DNA of 64,000 nucleotides, from contig JAEWSG010000005.1 of NCBI GenBank assembly GCA_023398495.1, positions 74,412 to 138,411 on the forward strand. Direction: 5' to 3'. Shown piece by piece: positions 35,173 through 44,033 of the stretch. Made by a program: the position numbers and the translations under genes. This DNA comes from Bacillota bacterium (GTDB taxonomy: Bacteria; Bacillota; Clostridia; Acetivibrionales; Acetivibrionaceae). Numbering within the stretch: position 1 is the first letter of the stretch; every line of letters starts with the position of its first letter. The notes beneath the pieces are model-generated. The model had not been told where the DNA came from, made no database searches, and saw only the letters and a program-made list of their open reading frames with translations.

Positions 35173-36390
35173 TTATGATTTATTATTCATAACCAACTCA
35201 ATAAGTTTTCCATTTTCTTTAGCATTTTCAATCACATCATCTGTGATAACAGAACCCTCACTGATAATAACTGCCCCTGAATTGGACGTTATTGTTTTTG
35301 TAGCCTTTCTTCCACTGAGATACTGTTTTTGTCTTTGTTCAAATAAACTGGCAGCATTGCTTTGACCTGAAGAAGTATTAGCCGTCTTGGCATTGCCAGA
35401 TTTATTATTGTGATCTTTTAGATCTTTTTCCGTTTTTTCCAAAGCTGCTACAACATCTGAGTTTTCTGAAGTTTCTACGGAATCTATATTATCCAGAGCT
35501 TCCATAGTATTTTCGCTTAAGGATTTTTCATCATCTGAATAGTAGTCCTGAACCAAGGTATTATCTGCATCATCATTAAGATCCTGCACACCTTCAATGC
35601 TGCTGCCACTATCAAGTGAAGCTACGTAAGCATCATCTTCATCATTTTGAGCTAAGGGGAAACCAGTACTTTCTGATGCCATAAACATATTTAATTCAGG
35701 CTGTTGATTTTGAAAGGATGTATCAATTTCTTTAAATAGAGAATTACCTTCCGCAGCTATAAGCTTGTCCGTTTCAATCACTATACTTTCAGCTGTATCG
35801 TTACCGTTATTGTAGTTGTAATTGTTATATTCATCAGTCTTCAAATTTTTTTTTTCTATTTCCTGTTCACTGTAATTGGTTCCTAAATCCCCAGGCTTGT
35901 CAAGTAATGTACCTTCAACATCTTCAATTACAACAACAAGGTTTTTTCCAAAGGTTATAACACTAGCTCTAGGTATGATACGAATTTTTTTATGAGTTAT
36001 ATCCGCGATATACTCAAGACCTAATATGTTACAGCTGTCGTTTTCATCCACATAAATATCTCCAACCTCACCTATAAGCCTGCCTTTTTTAGTAAGTACC
36101 TTAGTACCTGTAACCTGAATGTTTTTTTGCAACAAATCAATAGCAGCAGGTATCTTGCTCAGGTCATTGATTGCCTCTTCATTTTCAATTGTCACTGCAT
36201 ACTCACCAATTCCAAGTATATTCACTGTAGGAATTATCTTAGCACTAAGTATCTGAATTCCACTATCCACCACAACATAATCTATGGCACCCTTAGCAGC
36301 ATTGGTTATTATATTCTTTACTCTCCCTACTTCAATCCCATCAGAAATACTTATAATTGGCAAACCTATTATTTCCTGAGTCTTTTTCAT
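35173..36390 (-). CDS. PRC-barrel domain protein
   Basis: A 405-residue protein. Residues about 1-170 form two PRC-barrel units (IIGLPIISISDGIEVGRVKNI and VLTKKGRLIGEVGDIYVDEN). A long acidic Ser/Asp/Asn-rich region (about 175-355) follows, and the C-terminus has SNSGAVIISEGSVITDDVIENAK. There is no signal peptide or TM segment. PRC barrels bind partners in photosynthetic and ribosome-processing proteins; the role here is unknown. The ATG follows GGGGGTACGCAAGTTA. It is 51 bp downstream of the membrane protein at 36442-37761, and the two may be co-transcribed. Confidence 0.7.
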   Translation of the reverse strand: MKKTQEIIGLPIISISDGIEVGRVKNIITNAAKGAIDYVVVDSGIQILSAKIIPTVNILGIGEYAVTIENEEAINDLSKIPAAIDLLQKNIQVTGTKVLTKKGRLIGEVGDIYVDENDSCNILGLEYIADITHKKIRIIPRASVITFGKNLVVVIEDVEGTLLDKPGDLGTNYSEQEIEKKNLKTDEYNNYNYNNGNDTAESIVIETDKLIAAEGNSLFKEIDTSFQNQQPELNMFMASESTGFPLAQNDEDDAYVASLDSGSSIEGVQDLNDDADNTLVQDYYSDDEKSLSENTMEALDNIDSVETSENSDVVAALEKTEKDLKDHNNKSGNAKTANTSSGQSNAASLFEQRQKQYLSGRKATKTITSNSGAVIISEGSVITDDVIENAKENGKLIELVMNNKS

Positions 36391-36441
36391 TAACTTGCGT
36401 ACCCCCTTAGTACTCGTTCTTGTGGTTATAATTAATCAAAA

Positions 36442-37761
36442 CTATTGTAAATTTAATTCAATTTCATGCCTTACTGTCTGATCCATAAACTCTCCATATT
36501 CTGAGATATAACTGCTAAGTACTTCCCTTGCCAGTTCAACTTGTCCTAATTGTTTATATAACACGCAAATATCCAAAACTATCCAGAATACCACATCATC
36601 TTCGGGTCCATTTTCCAGGGCATAATAATAATTTAGAATTGCACCTTCAAAATCATCATTTTCTTTCAGGAAAAAGGCCTCGTCAATAATTTCATCAACC
36701 GTCTTTGAGATTGCAAACTGTGACCTTTCTATATCTGCCACATTAGCATTAATACCTGGCTCATCCATATGTGCCGCAACCAATTCAAAAACTTCGTCAG
36801 TATTTTCCAATTCATTATTACACGTAAAGTCACCTTCAATTGTTACATATTCTTCGCAATTTTGTTGCTGACCTACATCACCTGAATTTATCTCATTAAA
36901 TACTATGTCTAAACTACTGTCTAAATATTCATCCTCAGACAAATTTGACGATTTTTTTTGCAAAACACCATCAGAATCAAGTTTATCATAAACTGGAGAA
37001 ACCACATCAACTTCCCTGTTTTCAGCCATCTGAGCATTTGCACTTCCATATTTACTTTCTACTTGCAGATATTCTATTAGAACTTCTTCTTCAAAATAGT
37101 CTTCGAACACCTCGTAATCATCAATAAAGCTACCGTTTTCATTATCCTCAGTGCTATCAGAACTACTATAACAAGATGCATTATTCGGATTATCAGTGAA
37201 TTCCGAACTACATCCCTTTGTCTTATTTGCAGATTGAATTGCTAAAAAATCATCAAGAAACAAACTTCCATTATAAAAAGTTTCTATTCCCATTGTATCA
37301 GTATTTTTGTCTGTGTCAACAGATTTTTCTAAGATATTTTTTCCTTGGGTTGAGGAAGGAGGTTCCTTAATTTCAATAAATTCAGTAGCTCCACCAACTA
37401 TTGTACCCTTTAGATAATGTCTCTTTTTCATATTCCGGAAAACATTACCAACACTCCAAAATACAATAGTTCCTCCTGTTTTTTTATCATCAGACATACC
37501 TGATATTATTAACGAAGCAATTACTATCAGTACCAGAGCGGTTATTATGCTGGTGAATAGAGCTAAACTAAAATTTGAAGATATACTTATTTTCATAAAT
37601 CCATTAAGTACCATTGGAAATGATACGCTTACCATAACCGAAAATACAAAAATGTTGAAAATTTTGTTTTTGTTCAAGAGCTCTATTCTACATAAAAAGA
37701 TAAGATTTACAAAAAACACCATGATTGCTACAAAAACAGCAACAACTACGTATAAAACCAT
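36442..37761 (-). CDS. Uncharacterised membrane protein with TPR-like C-terminus
   Basis: A 439-residue protein; the ATG at 37761 follows CGGGAGGTCTAC, which excludes 18 extra residues. Three hydrophobic segments lie in residues about 1-100 (VVVAVFVAIMVFFVNLIF, then two more). A very acidic, Asn/Ser-rich disordered region (about 140-330) follows. The C-terminal ~85 residues (DFEGAILNYYYALENG, QLGQVELAREVLSSYI) look like two TPR repeats. I do not recognise a named family. It is upstream of the PRC-barrel gene, and the two share the acidic low-complexity style. Confidence 0.65.
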   Translation of the reverse strand: MVLYVVVAVFVAIMVFFVNLIFLCRIELLNKNKIFNIFVFSVMVSVSFPMVLNGFMKISISSNFSLALFTSIITALVLIVIASLIISGMSDDKKTGGTIVFWSVGNVFRNMKKRHYLKGTIVGGATEFIEIKEPPSSTQGKNILEKSVDTDKNTDTMGIETFYNGSLFLDDFLAIQSANKTKGCSSEFTDNPNNASCYSSSDSTEDNENGSFIDDYEVFEDYFEEEVLIEYLQVESKYGSANAQMAENREVDVVSPVYDKLDSDGVLQKKSSNLSEDEYLDSSLDIVFNEINSGDVGQQQNCEEYVTIEGDFTCNNELENTDEVFELVAAHMDEPGINANVADIERSQFAISKTVDEIIDEAFFLKENDDFEGAILNYYYALENGPEDDVVFWIVLDICVLYKQLGQVELAREVLSSYISEYGEFMDQTVRHEIELNLQ

Positions 37762-37817
37762 GTAGACCTCCCGTATTACTTTAATTTTTCTATGTTTCCA
37801 GAAATACACTCGCAACC

Positions 37818-37931
37818 AGTGCTGATTAACAAAATAAAATTCTAGAATTTTATTTTGTTAATCAGCAAAAAACATAGGATGTGCATTTTGCATAATTCAT
37901 TTCTAGAAACGAATTATGTTCAAAAGTACTA
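37818..37931 (+). repeat. Family D palindromic repeat, copy 2
   Basis: It reads GTGCTGATTAACAAAATA, then a palindromic ATTCTAGAAT, then its mirror, then the shared body CATAGGATGTGCATTTTGCA and the inner palindrome of family D. It fills much of the 473-bp gap with a second copy about 220 bp further on. Confidence 0.75.
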
Positions 37932-38149
37932 GAATTCCATAATGCTTGAATAAGTTTACATTCTTCAAAACCAAACAGAATATGTTATCATTAAAAGAAA
38001 AATAATTTAATAAACTGACTATTTATGAAAACAATAATTATTAATATTATTATATAAAACATTATTGAATTAGTAAAAGACTTCTTTACTTTTTTCATTA
38101 TATATTCTAATATAAAATAAAACAATAGGTCAATACTTTAGGTACGACT

Positions 38150-38221
38150 AGACAAAAAACATAGGATGTGCATTTTGCATAATTCATTTCTAGAAATAAA
38201 TTATGTTCAAAAGCACTAGAC
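38150..38221 (+). repeat. Family D palindromic repeat, copy 3
   Basis: ACATAGGATGTGCATTTTGC, then ATAATTCATTTCTAGAAATA and TTCAAAAGCACTAGA. It abuts the ribosome-binding site of the gene at 38235. Confidence 0.75.
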
Positions 38222-38234
38222 AGGTAGGTTGAAA

Positions 38235-38780
38235 ATGTCACCCAAAAAAATTGTACCCAATAAATTCGAAGAATTTTTAATTAATAGAAACAGCTTGATA
38301 GACCAATATTCCAAAGGTGACCTAACAAAAGAGGAATTCATCGAAGCAAACTACAAGTGCATAAATGCCCTGGATATTAAACCTTTTCAAAAAATAGATA
38401 ATGTAAAGAAAGCAATATACAACTACCAGTATTACAACGTCCTGGCAAAGTATTATCAAAAAAGGGCTCATGACCTTAGCAAGAAAAATGAAGCCAGGGA
38501 AGATTTTCTTGGACAGTCAAACTATTACTACTCAAAGAAAGACGCTGTGACCATGAAGCTTCTCACATTAATTGACTTTAATGGGGTAAAAGCTTATTAT
38601 GTAAAAGTCAAGTCTCCAAGTCTTAAGAAAAAACTGTTTGAAATTGTATTGATAGACTATGACAACATAATTCTGCATTCTATTAATGAAACTATATTAA
38701 ACAGGCTTATTCAGGAAAACGTTTTTTCTTCTGAGGAAAGAAAATCATTAGTAGACAGTTATATCAATCAAAAGTATTAA
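38235..38780 (+). CDS. Conserved clostridial-type protein of unknown function
   Basis: A 181-residue soluble, Lys-rich, mainly alpha-helical protein with no signal peptide. Motifs seen: KFEEFLINRNSLIDQYSKGD, TKEEFIEANY, a Tyr-rich stretch (IYNYQYYNVLAKYYQKRA) and a C-terminal SLVDSYINQKY. It may belong to a small DUF common in clostridia (DUF6648-like from memory), which I cannot verify. The ATG at 38235 follows AGGTAGGTTGAAA. It stands alone, convergent with the SpoIIE-type phosphatase. Confidence 0.65.
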   Translation: MSPKKIVPNKFEEFLINRNSLIDQYSKGDLTKEEFIEANYKCINALDIKPFQKIDNVKKAIYNYQYYNVLAKYYQKRAHDLSKKNEAREDFLGQSNYYYSKKDAVTMKLLTLIDFNGVKAYYVKVKSPSLKKKLFEIVLIDYDNIILHSINETILNRLIQENVFSSEERKSLVDSYINQKY

Positions 38781-38845
38781 GGTATGAAGGGTGCATGCAA
38801 TAAATGCGAGAATGGAATGTTATTTTTTCGTTATCCCCAAGTATT

Positions 38846-40519
38846 CTATTCTTTCACTTCCATGACAATAAAAGTCACATCATCCTTAAGTGTATACCCG
38901 TGAGTAAATTCAAACAAACTGGCAGAAATAATCTCACTAAGTTCCTTGCAGCTCTTTGTGCTATTGTTTTTTAGCAAATTTATAAGTCTCTCCTTGCCAT
39001 AGAAAACACCTTGAGTATTTCTGGCCTCGATCATACCATCGGTATAAAACAATACCTTGTCTCGAGGGTTAAGGATTACAGTTGAATCTTCATAATGACC
39101 GTCATAATATTCTACTAGCTTGCATATTGGAAACCCTTTAATCTCTATTTCCTGCACATCTCCAGATTTTGCAATTATAAGAGGTTCCACATTAAGACCA
39201 GCTGAAGAATAGGTAAGTTCCCTTTTTTGGGAGTTATAAATTGCACATAGCATAACTATGTAAACGTCTTCCTGAAAGTTGGTCTTATTGAAAGAGTTGT
39301 AGAGGTTTTTTAGAACAGTTGAGGGGTTTATAATACCGGTTTCAGTATCTTTTAGGGTTCTGACTGTTTGGTTGACAAAAACAGTCAACATAGCAGCAGG
39401 CACGCCGTGACCAGATACATCCCCAATAAAAAAGGCAATATTGTCTTTATCACACCTGAATATATCATAAAAGTCCCCACTCACCATATCAGCAGCGAAA
39501 TATTTAGCATTAAGAGTGACATACTTATCGTCAGGAAGCTTTGAAGGATACATGGCATTTTGTATATCACTGGCATATCTCAATTCTTCCAGAAGCTGAT
39601 TATTAAGTTTCCTGAGTTCTTCAGTCCTTTCTTGGACAATTATATCCAGATTATCAGCATATTTTTTTATTTCCTGCTTTGCATCATATAGCTCAATATA
39701 AGGCTTTCTGATATTTCTAATAAATATTACCCTGAAAATCAAAAAGAACGCCAAAAACTTATAAATATGGCCTAAATAGTTATATATATCATATACACTG
39801 AAATATTGCATAAATGCCATTTCGCTGTATATACTTAACACCATGGAAAAAGCTGATATCAGTTCTAAACCTTCCCTACTTTTGTTATATCTGTAAACAT
39901 ATCTAATTACACTTATAAAAAACAAAAATATAATCACCAATTCGATATTTTTTTTAATATCAGTGAGCCCTGTACCTTCTTCATACATAGGCGGAAAAAA
40001 ATCCGGAAAACAGGTAACAGTTATCAATATTAAAATACTGAAACTTATAGGAATAATAAGAAAAATATTTCTGTTAACTTTATATATCTTTTGTATTTTA
40101 GGAACATAACCGGCAAAAATAAAACCAATAGAAGCAATTAACCGTGATATTATCCATAAAGTAGTCGCTCTGTTTGCCGTTGCGTTTTCTATAAAAAATG
40201 CAGGCATCCCCTTAAAGCTTAATGTATGAAAGGCATCTAAAAGTGCAACTGTCAAAAAAACACTACCAAGATACATGGATTTGAAATTATGGGTCTGTTC
40301 GTAGGAATAATAGGCCACCAAGAAAACACTGACAGAGACAAGAATACTTGCAAACTCAAACAGGTTATGCCATGTCAGGTAGGATGCTATGCTCATAACT
40401 TCAGAAAATTTATCTTTTAGATAGAAAACAATTAAAAACAGTATGAGCGGTATAAAACATAACAATAAGAATTTAATGAAAATGCCATCAGTTTTTGCAA
40501 AAAGTTTTTTCAACCTCAT
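38846..40519 (-). CDS. Membrane-bound PP2C-type serine phosphatase (MASE3-like sensor + SpoIIE)
   Basis: About 557 residues. The N-terminus is an eight-segment hydrophobic sensor region (about 10-250) that resembles MASE3 (LDAFHTLSFKGMPAFF, NRATTLWIISRLIASIGFI). A coiled coil (about 260-300) precedes a SpoIIE/PP2C domain with YPSKLPDDKY, AADMVSGDFYDIFR, GDVSGHGVPAAMLT, SAGLN, LFYTDGMIEARN and KDDVTFIVMEV. The metal-binding aspartates look intact, so it should be an active serine/threonine phosphatase, probably acting on an anti-sigma antagonist, though no partner is adjacent. The start is provisional: ATG at 40519 or 40573, both with weak sites. Confidence 0.85.
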   Translation of the reverse strand: MRLKKLFAKTDGIFIKFLLLCFIPLILFLIVFYLKDKFSEVMSIASYLTWHNLFEFASILVSVSVFLVAYYSYEQTHNFKSMYLGSVFLTVALLDAFHTLSFKGMPAFFIENATANRATTLWIISRLIASIGFIFAGYVPKIQKIYKVNRNIFLIIPISFSILILITVTCFPDFFPPMYEEGTGLTDIKKNIELVIIFLFFISVIRYVYRYNKSREGLELISAFSMVLSIYSEMAFMQYFSVYDIYNYLGHIYKFLAFFLIFRVIFIRNIRKPYIELYDAKQEIKKYADNLDIIVQERTEELRKLNNQLLEELRYASDIQNAMYPSKLPDDKYVTLNAKYFAADMVSGDFYDIFRCDKDNIAFFIGDVSGHGVPAAMLTVFVNQTVRTLKDTETGIINPSTVLKNLYNSFNKTNFQEDVYIVMLCAIYNSQKRELTYSSAGLNVEPLIIAKSGDVQEIEIKGFPICKLVEYYDGHYEDSTVILNPRDKVLFYTDGMIEARNTQGVFYGKERLINLLKNNSTKSCKELSEIISASLFEFTHGYTLKDDVTFIVMEVKE

Positions 40520-40608
40520 AAATACACCACTATAAACCTTGGAAAAATTATTATGCTGCTCATATTTTACCATTACAAATGAAATTATGCAAATATAACT
40601 GGTAAAAA

Positions 40609-40809
40609 CGGGTGTATTTAATAAATATGAAGGAAAATATTCCAGAAACTCAAGTTCCGCAGTCTAGAGCCTGTAAATACTCCTCGGGGTCGAGCAAAAC
40701 TCGCTTCGCTCAGACAATGCTCTCCCTTTCCTCGTCGCATTAATAGGCTCTACAACTTGCTTCACAATGTTTCTTCCACATTTTTCTTCACTTAAACTAC
40801 ATGCACCCG
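40609..40809. repeat. Family E repeat, extended copy with inverted ends
   Basis: It begins CGGGTGTATTTAATAAATA and ends with an inverted version (...TAAACTACATGCACCCG). The left end matches 15024-15082. Between them lies a GC-richer stretch with CTCGGGGTCGAGC hairpin-like sequence. Confidence 0.6.
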
Positions 40810-40906
40810 GTAAAATACCATATAAAAAAAACCTTTACAAAACAACACGGAGCCAATTAGCCCCGGTATTTTAAACTATAGATAGCGAACACTGAAGTTA
40901 AATCCA

Positions 40907-40975
40907 TATCGCAGCGGAAACTACAATCAAAGTTGTAGTTTCCGCTGCGATAAACAGATGCACTATATCTTCTAA
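40907..40975 (-). repeat. Family C intergenic hairpin repeat, copy with intact stem
   Basis: On the minus strand AGAAGATATAGTGCATCTG, then TTTATCGCAGCGGAAAC and a complementary arm ending GCTGCGATAT. It is the best-paired member of the family. Confidence 0.75.
40908..40951 (-). terminator. Long perfect hairpin after lon (family C element)
   Basis: ATCGCAGCGGAAACTACAA and its exact complement surround a TCAAAG loop, a 19-bp stem about 50 bp after the lon stop. It belongs to the family C copy at 40907-40975, so the repeat may serve as the lon terminator. Confidence 0.75.
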
Positions 40976-40999
40976 AAAGTTTGTTAAAAATCACTTGTA

Positions 41000-43435
41000 C
41001 TACTGTTCAATTATGGGTTGAGTTTCTTCATGGATCTGTGAATGATTTTTTGAAATAGCAACCTTTTCATCTCCATGTACATTCTTTATACTTTTTATCT
41101 TTGTTTTTGACAACGCAGTATTTAAAACGGTGTCCATTCCTTCAGCTATAACAAATTTCATTTTCTTCCTTACAATTTCAGGTATATCCTCAAGATCCTT
41201 TTTATTATCCAGCGGAATGATGATAGTATCGATACCAGCCCTATGAGCAGCAAGAACTTTTTCTTTAAGCCCTCCAATAGGAAGAACACGCCCTCTCAGA
41301 GTAATTTCCCCTGTCATAGCCACATTTCTTTTTACTGGTATTCCAGTCAAAGCTGAAACCATTGCAGTCGCAAGTGTTATACCAGCTGAAGGCCCGTCCT
41401 TTGGTATAGCTCCTTCCGGTACATGAATATGAATATCGTACTTATTGTAAAAATCCTTTTCAATCATATACTGTTCAGCCTTAGAACGTATAAAACTCAT
41501 TGCAGCCCTTGCCGACTCCTTCATTACATCCCCGAGCTGTCCTGTCAACTCCAATTTCCCATTGCCTTCCATGAGGTTCACTTCGATTGATAGCGTATCC
41601 CCACCAACAGGTGTCCATGCCAGACCTGTTGCAATACCGACCTCATCCTTTTCATTAGCTTTATCGTATCTGAACTTTTTGGTACCTAGAAACTTCTCCA
41701 AATTGGAAGCAGTAATCTTTATTGATTGCTGTTTTGAAGAAACAAGCTTTTTAGCTACTTTTCTACATACTGTTGCAATCTGTCTTTCTAAGTTTCTGAC
41801 CCCTGCTTCCCTGGTATAACAGTTTATTATTTCCCTGACTGCATGCTCATCTACCTTTACACTTTCTCTTTTCAGCCCGTGAGCTTCAATCTGTTTTGGG
41901 AAAAGATACTTTGTAGATATATTAACCTTTTCCTCTTCGGTATAACTAGTAAGCGAAATTACCTCCATCCTGTCTAAAAGAGGTCTTGGAATAGTATCAA
42001 GGCTGTTTGCAGTTGTAAGGAACAAAACATCGGACAAGTCAAAAGGCAGTTCCATATAGTGATCCCTGAATGCAAAATTTTGTTCACCGTCAAGTACTTC
42101 TAGCATCGCTGAAGCAGGATCACCTCTAAAATCGTTGCTCATTTTATCTATTTCATCGAGTAAAACGAGGGGATTCTTTGAGTCTGCCTGTTTCAAAGCA
42201 GCAATAATCCTTCCAGGCATAGCTCCGACATAGGTTCTTCTATGCCCTCTTATCTCCGCCTCATCTCTGACGCCACCTAATGACATTCTCACATAATTTC
42301 TATTCAAAGCACGGCCAATTGACTTTGCTATCGAAGTTTTACCAACGCCCGGAGGTCCAACAAGACAAAGAATTGGTCCTTTCAAATCACTTTTCAGCTT
42401 TCTTATGGCAAGATACTCAATAATTCTTTCTTTGACCTTTTCAAGTCCATAGTGGTCTTCATCCAAAATAGCTTCAGCTCTATCAAGATCAATTATTTCC
42501 TCTGTTTTTTTGTTCCATGGCAGATCAAATATCCAATCCAGATAGGTCCTTATAACAGAGCCCTCCGCAGAACCTGATGGCATCTTCAGTAATCTGTCCA
42601 ATTCCTTCAATACTTTCTTTTCTATTTCTCCATTGAAGTTGCCTTCTTTAAGCTTTCTCTTATATTCCTCAACTTCACCTGTAATACCTTCCTTATCACC
42701 TAATTCACTTTGTATAGCCTTTAACTGCTCCCTGAGATAATATTCCTTTTGCATCTTGTCCATTTGTTTTCTGACTTTGATATTTATATCCTTCTCAATC
42801 TGCATAATATCAATCTCTTTGACTATTATCTCTAAGAGCCTTTCAAGACGCACCTTAGGTTGGAACTCATTTAATATCTCCTGCTTCTGTTCTACCTTTA
42901 ATGACAGATTTGAAGTTATAATGTCTGAAAGCTGGTCAGCGTCATCAACACTCATAATAGACAAAACTGTTTCAGGCGAAATCTTGTTGTTAAACTTGGA
43001 ATATTCTTCAAAAGTAGAGATAACCCTTCTCTTTAAAGCTTCAACTTCTACTTTGCTTTCGTCATCGTCCACATAGATTTTCTCTACAACTTCTGCCATA
43101 AAAAATGGCTCTGTCTGTGTAAACTCAGATATCTCAGCTCTGCTTATTCCTTCTACCAAAACCCTTATTGTATCACCGGGAAGCTTTAAAAGCTGCTTAA
43201 CCTTGGATATGGTTCCAATTTTGTAAATATCATCTGCGTTTGGCGAATCATTCTTTGCATCCCTTTGGGTAACCAGGAAAATAAGCTGGTTATTTATCAT
43301 TGCTTCTTCTAACGCTTTTATTGACTTTACTCTGCCAACATCAAAATGGAGGATCATATAGGGAAATACTGTAAGACCTCTTAGAGGCAGCAAAGGTAGT
43401 TCTTGTTTCTTTACAACCTTTCTTGCTTCAGACAT
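41000..43435 (-). CDS. lon: ATP-dependent protease LonA
   Basis: An 811-residue LonA. It has the N-terminal substrate-binding domain (PLLPLRGLTVFPYM), then the AAA+ domain with GPPGVGKTSIAKSIG (P-loop), VLLDEIDKM (Walker B) and RNLERQI, and the C-terminal protease domain with GDVMKESARAA, KDGPSAGIT (catalytic Ser) and LKEKVLAAHRAG (catalytic Lys). It degrades misfolded and regulatory proteins. The length is normal. No CIRCE or CtsR box is visible upstream. Confidence 0.97.
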   Translation of the reverse strand: MSEARKVVKKQELPLLPLRGLTVFPYMILHFDVGRVKSIKALEEAMINNQLIFLVTQRDAKNDSPNADDIYKIGTISKVKQLLKLPGDTIRVLVEGISRAEISEFTQTEPFFMAEVVEKIYVDDDESKVEVEALKRRVISTFEEYSKFNNKISPETVLSIMSVDDADQLSDIITSNLSLKVEQKQEILNEFQPKVRLERLLEIIVKEIDIMQIEKDINIKVRKQMDKMQKEYYLREQLKAIQSELGDKEGITGEVEEYKRKLKEGNFNGEIEKKVLKELDRLLKMPSGSAEGSVIRTYLDWIFDLPWNKKTEEIIDLDRAEAILDEDHYGLEKVKERIIEYLAIRKLKSDLKGPILCLVGPPGVGKTSIAKSIGRALNRNYVRMSLGGVRDEAEIRGHRRTYVGAMPGRIIAALKQADSKNPLVLLDEIDKMSNDFRGDPASAMLEVLDGEQNFAFRDHYMELPFDLSDVLFLTTANSLDTIPRPLLDRMEVISLTSYTEEEKVNISTKYLFPKQIEAHGLKRESVKVDEHAVREIINCYTREAGVRNLERQIATVCRKVAKKLVSSKQQSIKITASNLEKFLGTKKFRYDKANEKDEVGIATGLAWTPVGGDTLSIEVNLMEGNGKLELTGQLGDVMKESARAAMSFIRSKAEQYMIEKDFYNKYDIHIHVPEGAIPKDGPSAGITLATAMVSALTGIPVKRNVAMTGEITLRGRVLPIGGLKEKVLAAHRAGIDTIIIPLDNKKDLEDIPEIVRKKMKFVIAEGMDTVLNTALSKTKIKSIKNVHGDEKVAISKNHSQIHEETQPIIEQ

Positions 43436-43507
43436 TTAACCATCCCCTTACACTAATTTATCAAAACTATTTGTTCAGTCCGACCTAAAAAATTTTTTCG
43501 ATTTATA

Positions 43508-43557
43508 TAGATACCGTTTAAATGCTGTATAAATTTAACTTTAGTGTACGTTATCTA
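43508..43557 (+). repeat. Family B MITE-like element, internally deleted copy (50 bp)
   Basis: TA flanks both sides. The termini TAGATA and GTACGTTATCTA are kept but about 49 bp of the middle is missing relative to the 99-bp copies. It lies in the lon-argJ gap. Confidence 0.75.
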
Positions 43558-43966
43558 TACATACAAAACTCTAATCTTTGCAAAAAATTTGTAATGTACC
43601 TCATCCGCCTATACCTAACTTGTTCTGGAAATAAATTACATTACGGGACATCAGTTATAGAAATTACTACTATTACCAAATACTAGAGAATAAAAGTGAT
43701 GAATCTTCACTATTATAACCTTTAGACTTTCTAATTTCAATGATTTTATCTGGAATTAAAGGGAACTACTGCTTGACAAAAAACAAACATTCGTTAAGAA
43801 AAAACGAAACTTGAATATTATACAACTATTATATTATGTATTATTAAAATTATAAATAGGTCTATCTACCCTTTTTAATCTTAGCACCACAAGCAATAAC
43901 ATCACCTTTTTAGTATTACAAATCCATTTTGTGGACTAGCCTTTGGAAAAAAATTACGTAACCCCG

Positions 43967-43995
43967 TTGAATGATGATAATTATTTATGTATAAT
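43967..43995 (+). promoter_or_regulatory. Promoter of argJ
   Basis: TTGAAT (43967-43972), a 17-bp spacer and TATAAT (43990-43995), 38 bp upstream of the argJ ATG. Confidence 0.75.
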
Positions 43996-44033
43996 ACAAC
44001 TTAAGCGATATTATAATAAATGGAGTGAAAAAA

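Larger units (their letters stand above)
43436..44033. other. Intergenic region between lon and argJ
   Basis: 598 bp, divergent. It contains a short family B element (43508-43557) and the argJ promoter (43967-43995). Two 70-100 bp stretches remain with no recognisable structure. No coding frame. Confidence 0.6.

Noticed and set aside
43436..43600. CIRCE or CtsR operator upstream of lon
   Set aside because: Neither the TTAGCACTC/GAGTGCTAA pair nor tandem GGTCAAA-like boxes are present.
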